Shown here piece by piece: positions 8,097-8,849 of a stretch of 8,849 nt of DNA. The stretch comes from Oscillospiraceae bacterium. Lineage in GTDB: Bacteria; Bacillota; Clostridia; Oscillospirales; Acutalibacteraceae. Location: NCBI GenBank assembly GCA_902774165.1, contig CACYHJ010000077.1:1-8849 (forward strand). Reading direction: 5' to 3'. A program made the translations under genes and the position numbers. Below the pieces are notes generated by a model. The model was not told the origin of the DNA. It did not search any database and was given only the letters and a program-made list of their open reading frames with translations. Positions within the stretch are counted from its first letter, which is position 1. The number at the start of each line of letters is the position of its first letter.

Positions 8097-8603
8097 ATGA
8101 CCAAACGCACCGACTACCTCTCCTGGGACGAATACTTCATGGGCATCGCGCTTCTCTCCGCGAAGCGCAGCAAGGATCCGAACACGCAGGTGGGCGCCTG
8201 CATCGTCAGCGACAAAAACAAGATCATGTCCGTGGGGTACAACGGTTTCCCGCGCGGGTGCAGCGACGACGAATTCCCGTGGGCGCGCATTTCCGTCACG
8301 GGGGACGACACCGACACGAAATACCCCTACGTCTGCCACGCGGAGCTGAACGCGATCCTCAACAACCGCGGGGCGGACCTGGAGGGCTGCCGCATCTACG
8401 TGCCGCTGTTCCCCTGCAACGAGTGCGCGAAGGCGATCATCCAGACCGGCATCAAAGAGGTCATTTACCTCTCGGATAAATACGACGGCACGCCGATGAA
8501 CACCGCGTCGAAGCGGATGCTCTCCGCCGCCGGCGTCGTCTATCGGCAGATCGAGTTCCCGATCACGGAATTTACGCTGTCCTACCGGGCGGAGGATGTG
8601 TAA
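8097..8603 (+). CDS. Deoxycytidylate (dCMP) deaminase
   Basis: A 168-residue zinc-dependent deaminase that converts dCMP to dUMP, the substrate of thymidylate synthase. The zinc site is complete: H81-A-E83 in YVCHAELNAI, and C107 and C110 in FPCNEC, with E83 the proton shuttle. The segment GYNGFPRGCSDDEFPW at residues 48-63 and DTKYPYVCHAE are hallmarks of dCMP deaminases, including the human and phage T4 enzymes, and distinguish it from tRNA adenosine, guanine and riboflavin-pathway deaminases. In human and T4 enzymes this region takes part in dCTP/dTTP control, so allosteric regulation is likely but unproven here. The ATG at 8097 follows AAAGGA at 8082-8087. No TTA, CTA or TCA codons occur, matching the core genes rather than the cassette. 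No clear promoter or terminator; heptad arrays lie on both sides. Confidence 0.93.
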   Translation: MTKRTDYLSWDEYFMGIALLSAKRSKDPNTQVGACIVSDKNKIMSVGYNGFPRGCSDDEFPWARISVTGDDTDTKYPYVCHAELNAILNNRGADLEGCRIYVPLFPCNECAKAIIQTGIKEVIYLSDKYDGTPMNTASKRMLSAAGVVYRQIEFPITEFTLSYRAEDV

Positions 8604-8608
8604 ATACT

Positions 8609-8699
8609 GAGTCCCGAGTCCCGAGTTCCGAGTCCCGAGCCCCGAGCCCCGAGCCCCGAGCCCCGAGTCCCGAGGCCCGAGGCCCGAGTCCCGAGCCCC
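8609..8699. repeat. 7-nt repeat array D, thirteen GAGTCCC/GAGCCCC units
   Basis: Thirteen uninterrupted heptads start six bases after the deaminase stop. The units are GAGTCCC (five), GAGCCCC (five), GAGGCCC (two) and GAGTTCC (one); a fourteenth begins but decays at 8700. In another register the unit is AGTCCCG, a GC-rich relative of the AATCACG/AATCCCG family of arrays A1, A2 and C. Because 7 is not a multiple of 3, every frame encodes a heptapeptide repeat, which makes spurious long reading frames on the minus strand. Confidence 0.95.
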
Positions 8700-8701
8700 G
8701 A

Positions 8702-8849
8702 GGTGTTGAAATCTGCGCAGGATAACGATAAAAAAGCCGCGGTTTATCTCAGGCAACACCGCACAAATACGAATGCGCGTCTTGCTTGATCTTTGTTCCG
8801 TCATCTTGCACAGATTCTCCTTGACAACCGTCAGGTTGCCTGCGGAGAC
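8702..8849. other. Non-coding stretch rich in inverted repeats, cut by window end
   Basis: No credible gene lies here. Several inverted repeats are visible: GGTGTTG (8702-8708) with CAACACC (8754-8760); GATAAA (8727-8732) with TTTATC (8743-8748) nested inside it; CAGGCAAC (8750-8757) with GTTGCCTG (8835-8842); and GACAACC (8823-8829) with GGTTGCC (8834-8840, one wobble) around a GTCA loop. The first and third pairs compete for the same bases. It could be the 3' region of the deaminase transcript, a small structured RNA, or one end of a miniature inverted-repeat element. The AT-rich hairpin might act as a weak terminator. Confidence 0.4.

Noticed and set aside
5352..8699. CRISPR array
   Set aside because: The repeats are contiguous 7-mers without unique spacers, and no cas gene is present.
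7716..8804. Minus-strand open frame of 362 codons with a glycine-rich heptapeptide repeat
   Set aside because: It runs antisense through the deaminase gene and across arrays C and D. The peptide repeat (GLGARDS type) is only a translation of the 7-nt DNA repeat.

Overview
The window looks like an origin-proximal piece of a bacterial chromosome, most likely an uncultured gut-type Clostridia (Bacillota). The main support is the gene order recF - remB (yaaB, DUF370) - gyrB - gyrA, which is typical of Firmicutes downstream of dnaA-dnaN, together with strong GGAGG-type ribosome binding sites. The core genes are fairly GC-rich (36 of 60 bases in 6241-6300, counted by hand). The taxon is an inference; there is no rRNA here to confirm it.

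Layout. 1-333 is the C-terminal end of recF. 391-669 is remB, 674-2674 is gyrB and 2693-5302 is gyrA, tightly spaced and probably one operon ending in a hairpin at 5311-5342. 5303-5580 is an unusual intergenic region: two stretches of 7-nt repeats enclose two hairpins, one of them a perfect 41-nt palindrome. 5581-6942 is mnmE (tRNA modification GTPase). 7019-7384 (four-helix bundle/S23-type protein) and 7405-7971 (unrecognised 188-aa protein) form an AT-rich two-gene cassette. 8097-8603 is a dCMP deaminase. 8604-8849 is non-coding: a 13-unit 7-nt repeat array, then a stretch rich in inverted repeats that runs off the end.

How the genes relate. RecF, GyrB and GyrA serve DNA repair and supercoiling. 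RemB is a small DNA-binding regulator commonly found in this cluster. MnmE modifies the tRNA wobble uridine, and dCMP deaminase feeds dUMP to thymidylate synthesis. The two cassette genes are accessory and show no obvious link to these processes.

The most unusual signal is non-coding. Every gap longer than about 70 bases (5303-5580, 6943-7018, 7972-8096, 8604-8849) carries degenerate heptanucleotide tandem arrays, while the short operonic gaps carry none. Two unit families, roughly TTGnnnG and ARYYMCG, recur in both orientations. The arrays flanking the two-gene cassette are inverted copies and share a perfect 22-nt inverted repeat (6962-6983 and 8052-8073). The cassette genes use TTA and TCA codons, which gyrA, most of gyrB, most of mnmE and the deaminase do not use at all. 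Together this suggests an acquired cassette lodged between heptad arrays. Whether the arrays are active elements, insertion scars or slippage products cannot be settled from this one window.
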